Source: Chloroflexota bacterium (GTDB taxonomy: Bacteria; Chloroflexota; Anaerolineae; Anaerolineales; UBA11579). From it: 5,747 nt of DNA. Under the pieces are notes generated by a model, which was not told the origin of the DNA, did no database searches, and was given only the letters and a program-made list of their open reading frames with translations. The position numbers and the translations under genes are program-made. The stretch is taken from NCBI GenBank assembly GCA_003486225.1, contig DNGN01000117.1:1-5747 (forward strand), written 5' to 3'. Numbering within the stretch: the stretch's first letter is position 1; the number at the start of each line of letters is the position of its first letter. Of the stretch, positions 1-5,747 are shown piece by piece.

Positions 1-1890
1 AATTACCTGAAGTTTTTGGAAATGCTTGGCATGAAATTGATGCCAGCCAGCAGTGCCCGCACGGATCTGACCTTCTGGCTCTCAGCGGGATTGCCCCTGA
101 CCCCGGGGGATAATCTGAAGGTCCTGATCCCGAGAGGCTTTGAAGTCCGGACGGATCAAACCGAAGAAGAGGTCATCTTTACCACAGACCAAGACCTGGA
201 AATCTCGCCCCCTGTGCTGACACATGTGCGCAAAGAGGAAGAGTTTAACAAGAATTATTTCCCGCGCCTGGGTCTGGAAACCTTCTACCCCTTTGATCGC
301 AGAAACCCCTCCGAAGGGGATGCCTTCTACCTGGGGTTTGATAACAGCAGCCCGCTTTCCGGTCACAACCTGAGATTATCGTTTGCATGTGATCCGACGG
401 AGGCGGTTGGTATCCGGCGCAGTGATCCCCCCTGGGTATGGGAGTACCAGACTGCTGAAGGCAAGTGGAAAGAGATCGCATTGAGCACTTTTGAGGGCGA
501 ACAGGATACGACCGGCGGCCTGAATAATGAAGAGGGGCAGTTGGTTGTCTACCTGCCATATGACTTTGAGACCAGCGTATTGTACGGCTTATCCGCGTTT
601 TGGCTGCGCTGCCGTATTGAACAAAAAGACCCAAACCAGGGCATGTATACTGAATCCCCCAGGGTAAAAAATATTCAGGTGGAAACCATTGGTGCCACGA
701 TCCCGGCTTCCCATTCGGTTATCTTTGAAGGCGAAATTTTGGGCACCAGCAATGGTGAGGCTGGACAGACCTTCCAGGTGGAAAATTTCCCGGTCCTCAA
801 TTTTCAGGCTGGTGAAACGGTTGAGGTTGAAGAAGAGCGGGGCGGGGATCTGGTTTTTGTGCCCTGGACATATGTCGATGACTTTGCCAAATCGACTCGC
901 TTCGACAGGCACTTCAGTCTGGATTTGGGTACGGGACTTGTGGCCTTTGGGCCATCGGTCCGCCAGCCGGATGGCAGCGTGGTCCAATACGGCCGGATAC
1001 CGGAAAGCGGCCGCACGGTCAGGATAACGGCTTACCGGGCCGGGGGAGGGACGACCGGCAACCTTCCCGAAAGGAACTTGAATTCGATGACGGTCACGCT
1101 GCCTTTTGTCTCCCGGGTATCCAATCTGGTACGGGCAAGGGGCGGGCGCGATATGGAATCTTTGGATGAAATGAAGCTCAGAGCTCAACGAGAACTGCAG
1201 GCACAACGCCGGGCGGTAACCGCCCAGGATTATGAGCAATTCACCAAGAATTTCAGCCGAAAGGTGGCCCGGGCTTATTGCCTGACCCCGAATGATTCCC
1301 GCAGTGTTTCTTCTGGAACCATATCCGTGCTGGTTGTTCCTGCGGTGGCTGATTCCTTGATCGTGGATAATTTGATTGCGCTGCACCTGGACGATGCCTT
1401 CCGGGCAGAGATCCAAACCCACCTGGACCAATTTCGCTTACTGACAACTTCCGTCAATATTCGCGAGCCACGCTATACGGGGGTAAAGGTGAAGGTCAAA
1501 ATTGTCCCGGACGAATTTGCCAACCTGGCAAAAGTCTCTCAACGGGTGGAGGAAGAAATTCGACGGTACCTGGCTCCGCTGAGGATGGACGATAAGAACC
1601 CCGTGCTGGCCCAGGATACCAACTGGGAGGGCTGGGGATTTGGCCGCGACCTGTTTACAACAGAGGTTGTCTCCCTCATCCAGCAAATTCCCTCTGTAAA
1701 GTATGTTTTGGATGTGCAGGTCCTGAGCCGTCCTGTGGTGCCGGTGGAAGAAAATTCTATCTTTGATGATGAACCTGAAGAGCTGAGTGTCGTTGAGCGT
1801 GTGCTGAGGATCCCCGAGGATGGATTATTGTGCTCTTTGGATCATGAGATCGAGATCGTTGAATTTTCAGAGATGGAAAAAGAAAATTGA
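1..1890 (+). CDS. Baseplate J-like assembly protein of a contractile injection system (TIGR02243-like), 5' end outside window
   Basis: A structural wedge protein of the baseplate in phage-tail-like contractile particles (the gp6/P2 gpJ/Afp11 position). The frame is open to base 1 and gives 629 visible residues. A TTG at 16 is in frame, but the five codons before it (N-Y-L-K-F) fit the family, so the true start lies upstream and a short N-terminal part is missing. Counting from the first visible residue, about 1-225 is beta-rich. Around 247-258 is the LGTSNGEAGQTF segment typical of TIGR02243. The baseplate-J core follows, with YRAGGGTTGNLP at 345-356, GGRDMESLDE at 381-390 and AVTAQDYE at 405-412. 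The usual C-terminal GWGFGRDLFTTE motif is at 544-555. A final acidic stretch containing the family-like IPEDGLLCS ends the protein. The stop codon touches the start region of the next gene, so the two are one operon. Family identity is strong; which particle type it belongs to is inference. Confidence 0.9.
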   Translation, partial: NYLKFLEMLGMKLMPASSARTDLTFWLSAGLPLTPGDNLKVLIPRGFEVRTDQTEEEVIFTTDQDLEISPPVLTHVRKEEEFNKNYFPRLGLETFYPFDRRNPSEGDAFYLGFDNSSPLSGHNLRLSFACDPTEAVGIRRSDPPWVWEYQTAEGKWKEIALSTFEGEQDTTGGLNNEEGQLVVYLPYDFETSVLYGLSAFWLRCRIEQKDPNQGMYTESPRVKNIQVETIGATIPASHSVIFEGEILGTSNGEAGQTFQVENFPVLNFQAGETVEVEEERGGDLVFVPWTYVDDFAKSTRFDRHFSLDLGTGLVAFGPSVRQPDGSVVQYGRIPESGRTVRITAYRAGGGTTGNLPERNLNSMTVTLPFVSRVSNLVRARGGRDMESLDEMKLRAQRELQAQRRAVTAQDYEQFTKNFSRKVARAYCLTPNDSRSVSSGTISVLVVPAVADSLIVDNLIALHLDDAFRAEIQTHLDQFRLLTTSVNIREPRYTGVKVKVKIVPDEFANLAKVSQRVEEEIRRYLAPLRMDDKNPVLAQDTNWEGWGFGRDLFTTEVVSLIQQIPSVKYVLDVQVLSRPVVPVEENSIFDDEPEELSVVERVLRIPEDGLLCSLDHEIEIVEFSEMEKEN

Positions 1891-1895
1891 GGTCC

Positions 1896-2852
1896 ATGGA
1901 AACTATAAACACATTGCAAAACAGCTTATCGTTGGCATTTGATCACTACAACCGCTACCCCGGAGAAACGGTGACGATGTTTCTGAAATTCGGTGTCCCG
2001 GAGGTTAAAGGGGCCCGCTTGCAGGTCCAAATGCCCAAGAAACTGGCCTTGCTCAGTACCCGCATCGAAAATGCCTCTGATCTTTCGATTACAGTCGCAG
2101 ATAAAGAGGATGATGTGGTGCTGACCCTCCCGCTGGACGAAAATTTCATCCCGGGCCAGGATTATCAGCTGGAGATCCAGGCCCAGATCAACACCTTTTA
2201 TCTGGATCATTACCTGATCATCGAAGCCAGGTTGACCAACCAGCGAGAGGAACTGCTGGACTATCAATCTGGCCGGTTGGCTGTCTATGGTAAAGGAAGT
2301 TATCTCCGCTATTTGCCGGAGATCTATGAGACGGACGATTTCATGTCTCGGTTTCTCATGCTTTTTGAGAGCTTTTGGAAGCCGATCAACGGGCAAATTG
2401 ATCAGATCCAGCATATCTTTGATCCCGAATTGGCCCCCGCGGCTTTTATTCCCTGGCTTTCTGCCTGGTTGGGTACTTCCTTTGATGAGATGTTGCCAAA
2501 GGAACGAATTCGAAAATTAATTAAAAACACGATGGTTTTTTACCAGCGCCGCGGAACATATTATGCTCTTAAAACCTACCTTGAGATTTTTACCGATGGG
2601 GAAGTTGAAATTATTGAACGCAGGTCTTCAAATTTTATTTTGGGCGCTGGCAACACCCTGGGTTTAGATACGGCATTGGGAAAGAACAACCAGCCCAACA
2701 CCGTATCCCTTGAATTGAAATTATCCCATAATGAATTAATCAGAACTCAGCTTTCACCTGAAAAATATCAACGCAAAGTTGCGCAAGTCGTTCGCTCAAT
2801 GATCCCTGCGCATGTTGTTTTTCAATTGAAGTGCGAGTTTAATCCTTTGTGA
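1896..2852 (+). CDS. TIGR02242-type phage tail protein (P2 gpI / Afp12-like) with extra N-terminal beta domain
   Basis: A baseplate or tail component that in this kind of locus normally follows the baseplate J protein and is thought to work with it in the baseplate wedge. From the ATG at 1896 it has 318 residues. Residues 1 to about 130 look like a beta-sandwich, with alternating hydrophobic strands and no recognised motif. The TIGR02242 domain begins near YLRYLPEIY at 136-144 and runs to about the end. It includes an aromatic helix (FLMLFESFW), IPWLSAWLG, the RRGTYYALKTYLEIF segment and the glycine-rich GAGNTLGLDTALG stretch. The start is uncertain. A TTG at 1887 overlaps the upstream stop as TTGA, and the ATG at 1896 has GAGG only 3 bases upstream, which is closer than ideal. 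I prefer the ATG; the choice changes three residues. From about 2480 onward the gene is clearly richer in AT than its first half. Confidence 0.88.
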   Translation: METINTLQNSLSLAFDHYNRYPGETVTMFLKFGVPEVKGARLQVQMPKKLALLSTRIENASDLSITVADKEDDVVLTLPLDENFIPGQDYQLEIQAQINTFYLDHYLIIEARLTNQREELLDYQSGRLAVYGKGSYLRYLPEIYETDDFMSRFLMLFESFWKPINGQIDQIQHIFDPELAPAAFIPWLSAWLGTSFDEMLPKERIRKLIKNTMVFYQRRGTYYALKTYLEIFTDGEVEIIERRSSNFILGAGNTLGLDTALGKNNQPNTVSLELKLSHNELIRTQLSPEKYQRKVAQVVRSMIPAHVVFQLKCEFNPL

Positions 2853-2856
2853 GATT

Positions 2857-2865
2857 GGAGTGGAG
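2857..2865 (+). promoter_or_regulatory. Shine-Dalgarno region that decides the third gene's start
   Basis: The sequence GGAGTGGAG contains two GGAG cores. The first (2857-2860) lies six bases before the ATG at 2867, an ideal spacing. This favours 2867 over the in-frame GTG at 2849, which overlaps the previous stop codon as GTGA and would place these ribosome-binding bases inside the coding region. Confidence 0.7.
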
Positions 2866-2866
2866 C

Positions 2867-3958
2867 ATGGCTGAAAATAATCATGGATTAGGAATATTCC
2901 CAAATACACATATTAAACCTTATGATGGCATGGCGATTACCGCGGACGTTTGGGCACAGGCGCACGAGGAACATAGACAAGCCAGACGGGCGCATGACCT
3001 GGTGCTGCATGGGGCGGGAATTGTGAGCGGTTTGCAGGTGATGCCTAACGACCCTGCGGATCAATTTGTTTATATCTCCCCAGGTGTAGCCATTGATCCC
3101 GTTGGCAACCTGATCGTACTCTCTGAAAGGGTGGCGTACGATTTTGGTAAAGCCAGTTCCGGCGAGTTGTATCTGTTGTTGGGGTATGGCGAGCGGGAAA
3201 TCGGCGGGGTGGATGAGGAAGCGCGCTATTCGCAAGATGAGTATGTGATTTCGGCAAGATCCAGCTTGCCCAAGCGCCCGTATGTCGAGCTGGCTCGGGT
3301 GACGCTTTCTAAGGCCGGGGCGGCGATCAGACCGGCTGCTGACGCAGTGCATCCTCAGATCGATGAATTGGATCTGCGGTTCAGGAATCAAGTGGTCACC
3401 AGCGCTAAAACCCAGGCCAGGGTAGCCCTCTGCAATCTGGGAGGAAAACGGGACTCAGCTGCCGATGGCTGGGCTCATCTCTCTGCTGTGGTGGCTCAAG
3501 CCACTCATTACCGCTTAATCGTGGATCAGGATGTGCCATTATCTGAGACGATCTCGAATTATGACCTGGTCTATTTGGCCTGTAATGGCAGCTTTGAGCT
3601 GTCCTCAGAGCAGCAAAATCTGGTGAAAAAATGCATTGCAGATGGCAAGACGGTGTTTTTTGAGAGCTTTTCTGAAGAAGCCGATGCCGCTTGCCGAACT
3701 GCGATGGACGCGCTGAAACTGAAACCTAAGTCGGCAGGATCGAGCGATACGGTGCTGCATTCGCCGAACCTATTTCCTGCGCCCCCTCATGGATCTCGCG
3801 GGCAACAGGTGGACTTTGGGGGTGGGGTGATCCTTTCATCCGCCGGGTATGCGGATGCCTGGGCAGGAGCTTTTTCAGGAACATCAGCCACCCGCGAGCA
3901 GATTCGTACCGCGCATGAATGGGGCGTGAACCTGGTGACGTACTGCTTGAAAGATTAG
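2867..3958 (+). CDS. Terminal CIS operon protein: tail-accessory N-terminal module fused to a DUF4159-like domain
   Basis: A 363-residue protein of unknown function. There is no signal peptide or membrane helix, so it is probably cytoplasmic or part of the particle. Residues 1 to about 165 resemble proteins found beside TIGR02242/TIGR02243 genes: an N-terminal His/Glu/Arg-rich helix, HGAGIVSGLQV at 48-58 and ISPGVAIDPVGN at 70-81, a pattern like the start of a tail or baseplate accessory protein. A short linker follows. From about 184 to the end the pattern is alpha/beta: strand VALCNLGG (186-193), then YDLVYLACNGSFELS (from 232), a helix and KTVFFES, and a final EWGVNLVTYCL. This order matches my memory of DUF4159, a domain with a class I glutamine amidotransferase-like fold; where that family has a Gly-His-Gly-Pro-like turn, this protein has C-N-G-S-F. 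The gene starts 14 bases after the previous stop and is followed by a terminator, so it is last in the operon. Alternatives are a ThuA-like domain or a cargo-related module. The fold call is moderate and the role is unknown. Confidence 0.85.
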   Translation: MAENNHGLGIFPNTHIKPYDGMAITADVWAQAHEEHRQARRAHDLVLHGAGIVSGLQVMPNDPADQFVYISPGVAIDPVGNLIVLSERVAYDFGKASSGELYLLLGYGEREIGGVDEEARYSQDEYVISARSSLPKRPYVELARVTLSKAGAAIRPAADAVHPQIDELDLRFRNQVVTSAKTQARVALCNLGGKRDSAADGWAHLSAVVAQATHYRLIVDQDVPLSETISNYDLVYLACNGSFELSSEQQNLVKKCIADGKTVFFESFSEEADAACRTAMDALKLKPKSAGSSDTVLHSPNLFPAPPHGSRGQQVDFGGGVILSSAGYADAWAGAFSGTSATREQIRTAHEWGVNLVTYCLKD

Positions 3959-3992
3959 GCGGGTTGGCTTTTATTCGATAAAATGTTTGATT

Positions 3993-4021
3993 AAAGGAGA
4001 TCATTTCGATCTCCTTTTTTT
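3993..4021 (+). terminator. Intrinsic terminator ending the CIS operon
   Basis: A perfect 10-bp inverted repeat (AAAGGAGATC / GATCTCCTTT) with a 5-base loop (ATTTC) is followed by more T residues, giving a run of seven T at 4015-4021. It begins 34 bases after the stop of the last baseplate-block gene. It separates this block from the transporter genes downstream. Confidence 0.92.
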
Positions 4022-4099
4022 CTCTCTCCTGAACGATGCACCAGCCTAAGCAGTGCTGACCCGACTGGTACCATTAGGGGTGAAAATAGGAAAAAAATT

Positions 4100-4137
4100 T
4101 TAACCGTGAAATCTTATTCCGCGATACAATCGGCAAA
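4100..4137 (+). promoter_or_regulatory. Putative promoter of the transporter pair, leaderless type
   Basis: TACAAT at 4125-4130 matches five of six bases of the bacterial -10 consensus (TATAAT). A weak -35-like TTAACC at 4100-4105 lies 19 bases upstream, which is a long spacer. The A/T-rich tract at 4090-4102 just before it could help polymerase binding. The -10 element ends six bases before the ATG at 4137, so transcription would begin at or next to the start codon. No clear Shine-Dalgarno sequence lies between them. This is a prediction from motif and spacing alone. Confidence 0.5.
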
Positions 4138-5063
4138 TGTCTCAATTGCACGTCCCTCAAGGTCGCATCTCGCAACCGGCCTCTATCAGGAATTATCTTG
4201 CCCTGGCAGCTGGACTGCTGGTGATTGGGGCGTCAGGTATCCTGGTTCAGGTAGCCGATGCGCCGGGGCCAGTCTCCGGTTTTTACCGTATGGGGATCGG
4301 CTGGCTGGTGCTGTCGGTACTCGTGGTAGGCCGTGGACGCGGCCCACAGATGTCTCCCCGGGCGTTTGGCTGGGCGGCTCTCGCCGGGTTGTTCTTTGGC
4401 CTGGATTTGACCTTCTGGACGAGCGGCATCATGCTGTCTGGGCCAACCAAACCCACCCTGCTGGCCAATACCACACCGCTCTGGGTCGGGTTGGGGGCCA
4501 TGCTGTTGTTCCGGGAGCGGCACTCCCCCATGTTCTGGGCCGGCCTGGTGGTGGCCTTGAGTGGGGCAGCCCTGGTGGTTGGCGATGACCTGCTGCAGTC
4601 ACCAGAACTCGGTCTGGGATCGGCATTCGGCCTGGTATCGGCATTTTTTTACAGCGCATTTTTCCTGGCCGCTCAACGCGGACGTGCACAAACCAATGCC
4701 CTGAGTTTTGCATGGGCCTCTGCCCTGGCCTCTGCCCTGGTGCTGCTGGCAGCGGCGGTTATATTGGGCCAGGATTTGTCTGGCTACAGCCGTCAGACTG
4801 TGTTGGCTTTTGTATTGATGGGGGTTGTGATCCAGGTGGTTGGCTGGTTGCTGATTACCTATGCTCAGGGACATTTGCCGGCTTCGATCATTTCACCGAC
4901 CATGCTTGGCCAGCCTGTACTGACTGGCTTGTTTTCTGTATTGCTCTTTGGCGAGCGTTTTTCCACCTGGGAAGTGCTCGGCGCGGTTCTGGTTTTGGGC
5001 GGCGTATTTCTGGTGCACAGGAGCAAGCGTTTACGAAAGGATAGACATGACCCACCACGCTGA
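4137..5063 (+). CDS. EamA-family (DMT superfamily) transporter
   Basis: An inner-membrane permease of the drug/metabolite transporter superfamily; the substrate cannot be read from sequence. Its 308 residues are the usual length for the family, with two EamA repeats (about 22-148 and 160-295) and roughly ten predicted membrane helices. The first begins near residue 20 and the last ends near 294. The repeat ends carry the family pattern: TTPLWVGLGAMLLFRER near 112-128, and in the second half LGQPVLTGLFSVLLFGER near 257-274 followed by a glycine-rich final helix. A basic tail (RSKRLRKDRH) would face the cytoplasm. The ATG at 4137 sits just upstream of the first helix; the next internal Met, at residue 51, would delete that helix. 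No good ribosome-binding site precedes this ATG. An exact 12-bp tandem repeat occurs at 4716-4739. The last 17 bases overlap the next transporter gene, so the two are co-transcribed. Confidence 0.9.
   Translation: MSQLHVPQGRISQPASIRNYLALAAGLLVIGASGILVQVADAPGPVSGFYRMGIGWLVLSVLVVGRGRGPQMSPRAFGWAALAGLFFGLDLTFWTSGIMLSGPTKPTLLANTTPLWVGLGAMLLFRERHSPMFWAGLVVALSGAALVVGDDLLQSPELGLGSAFGLVSAFFYSAFFLAAQRGRAQTNALSFAWASALASALVLLAAAVILGQDLSGYSRQTVLAFVLMGVVIQVVGWLLITYAQGHLPASIISPTMLGQPVLTGLFSVLLFGERFSTWEVLGAVLVLGGVFLVHRSKRLRKDRHDPPR
4716..4739 (+). repeat. 12-bp in-frame tandem duplication in a transmembrane helix
   Basis: The unit GCCTCTGCCCTG occurs twice in a row without mismatch, exactly in codon phase, and encodes Ala-Ser-Ala-Leu twice (residues 194-201). 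It falls in the predicted seventh membrane helix of the EamA transporter. Identical codons in both copies suggest a recent slippage duplication rather than convergence. Confidence 0.85.
5036..5041 (+). promoter_or_regulatory. Shine-Dalgarno sequence for the second transporter
   Basis: AAAGGA lies five bases before the ATG at 5047, inside the last codons of the preceding gene. With the 17-base gene overlap, this supports translation by re-initiation or coupling from the upstream transporter, without a separate promoter. Confidence 0.75.
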
Positions 5064-5747
5064 TGAAAATTTAGATCCCCGGTTGAGTGTCTCCAGTTTG
5101 CTGCCGCTGTTCATCGTTTATCTGGCCTGGGGAGCTACCTACCTGGCGATCCGTTTTGGTGTGCGCGAAGGCAGCGGTTTCCCACCATTTAGTTTTGCCA
5201 GCCTGCGCTACCTCAGCGCTGGTGCTCTGCTTTGGCTTTGGGGTGTTTTGCGCAGGCGCCGCATGCGGCCGACCAAAAAGGAATGGACGACCCTGGTTCT
5301 ATCCGGGCTGCTGATGCTGGTGGGAGGCAACGGCATGGTCACCTGGGCAGAGCAGCAGGCTGATTCCAGCCTGGCCGCCCTAATGGTTGCCGCGGTTCCG
5401 ATTTGGGCAATACTGATTGAAGCCGTGCTGAATAAAAAAGCCCCTTCGCTGCGCCTGTTGGCTGCGGTTCTGGTTGGCTTCAGTGGAATCGCTTTGTTGG
5501 CGGTTCCTGGCATGTTGAATGGAGTCCAGGCGGAAGTTTTGTCTATCTCAGCCTTGCTGTTCGCCGGTTTCAGCTGGGCGTTGGGCAGTGTGCGGCAGGT
5601 ACGCTGGCCGGTATCGCTGGATCCGGCGATCAATTCGGGGTACCAAATGCTGATCGGTGGAGGCGGCTTGTTCCTCCTGTCACGCTTGTCCAGGGAGCCC
5701 TGGCCTGCTCCCACCCGCGAATCCTGGATAGCCCTTATTTTCCTCTC
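5047..5747 (+). CDS. EamA-family transporter, YedA-like; 3' end outside window
   Basis: A second inner-membrane DMT-superfamily permease, open to the last base with 233 complete codons and no stop. Members are usually about 300 residues, so roughly the last quarter is missing. After a short hydrophilic N-terminus, the first helix holds YLAWGATYLAIR (25-36), the WG-TYLAIR pattern of YedA-type exporters. FASLRYLSAGALL follows at 50-62, then a basic loop (RRRRMRP, 69-75), and GNGMVTWAEQ (94-103), close to the GNGMVT-AE motif I recall from E. coli YedA. SSLAALMVAAVPIW (107-120) is also family-typical, and the second EamA repeat begins near 165. The gene differs clearly from its upstream partner, so this is not a recent local duplication. 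The 17-base overlap and good ribosome-binding site indicate coupled expression. The substrate is unknown; export of an amino acid or small metabolite is a family-level guess. Confidence 0.88.
   Translation, partial: MTHHADENLDPRLSVSSLLPLFIVYLAWGATYLAIRFGVREGSGFPPFSFASLRYLSAGALLWLWGVLRRRRMRPTKKEWTTLVLSGLLMLVGGNGMVTWAEQQADSSLAALMVAAVPIWAILIEAVLNKKAPSLRLLAAVLVGFSGIALLAVPGMLNGVQAEVLSISALLFAGFSWALGSVRQVRWPVSLDPAINSGYQMLIGGGGLFLLSRLSREPWPAPTRESWIALIFL

Noticed and set aside
589..1431. Long minus-strand open frame (280 codons)
   Set aside because: It lies wholly opposite the baseplate J gene, is low in complexity and rich in Arg, Pro, Gly and His, and matches no family I know. It is a shadow of the plus-strand gene.
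16..1890. TTG at 16 as the start of the baseplate J-like gene
   Set aside because: The frame is open to base 1 and the preceding codons encode family-like residues, so the gene enters from outside the window.
3979..3984. TAAAAT as a -10 element just after the baseplate operon
   Set aside because: It lies immediately upstream of the strong terminator, has no convincing -35 element, and transcription from it would stop at once.
4022..4099. Small gene, riboswitch or operator in the intergenic region
   Set aside because: There is no start codon with a ribosome-binding site and a meaningful frame. Only very short palindromes are seen (GGTACC, AGCA-G-TGCT), and nothing resembles a known riboswitch.
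4106..4588. Plus-strand 160-codon open frame overlapping the first transporter
   Set aside because: It is an out-of-frame reading of the EamA gene, rich in Gly, Arg, Trp and Pro, with no domain; the in-frame transporter explains the sequence.
5208..5714. Minus-strand 168-codon open frame near the window end
   Set aside because: It is antisense to the YedA-like transporter, whose plus-strand frame has clear family motifs and runs off the window.
1..5747. CRISPR array, insertion sequence, tRNA or integration site
   Set aside because: No regularly spaced repeats, transposase-like protein, terminal inverted repeats or cloverleaf-like sequence were found on either strand by eye.

Overview
The window holds five plus-strand protein genes in two transcription blocks. 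The first and last genes are cut by the window edges. There are no RNA genes, mobile elements or CRISPR arrays. No taxonomic marker is present. GC content is moderate: about 55% in places, falling to about 40% in one hand-counted stretch. A contractile tail baseplate of the TIGR02243/TIGR02242 type beside a possibly leaderless gene would fit a free-living environmental bacterium. Chloroflexota (Anaerolineae-like) is my first guess, at low confidence, because these families are spread across many phyla and some archaea.

Block 1 (1-3958) is the 3' end of a phage-tail-like contractile injection system (CIS) operon. It encodes a large baseplate J-like protein whose start lies upstream of the window, then a TIGR02242-type tail protein (P2 gpI / Afp12-like position) with an extra N-terminal beta-rich domain. 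The last gene encodes a two-part protein: an N-terminal module with the look of CIS-associated accessory proteins, joined to a C-terminal alpha/beta domain that resembles DUF4159 (class I glutamine amidotransferase-like fold). The three genes are packed with almost no spacing, and a strong intrinsic terminator at 3993-4021 closes the operon. Sheath, tube, spike, ATPase and effector genes are not visible and would be expected upstream.

Block 2 (4137 to the window end) is unrelated. Two EamA/DMT-superfamily inner-membrane transporters of different subfamilies overlap by 17 nt, so they are probably translationally coupled. The first has a TACAAT -10-like element six bases before its ATG and no clear Shine-Dalgarno sequence, which suggests a leaderless mRNA. 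The second has a good Shine-Dalgarno sequence inside the end of the first gene, carries YedA-like motifs, and runs off the window after 233 residues.

The most interesting item is the terminal CIS gene, with its tail-accessory plus DUF4159-like fusion. The other observations are smaller: the leaderless-type promoter, a 12-bp in-frame tandem duplication in a membrane helix, an AT-rich dip across the junction of the second and third genes, and the added beta domain on the TIGR02242 protein.
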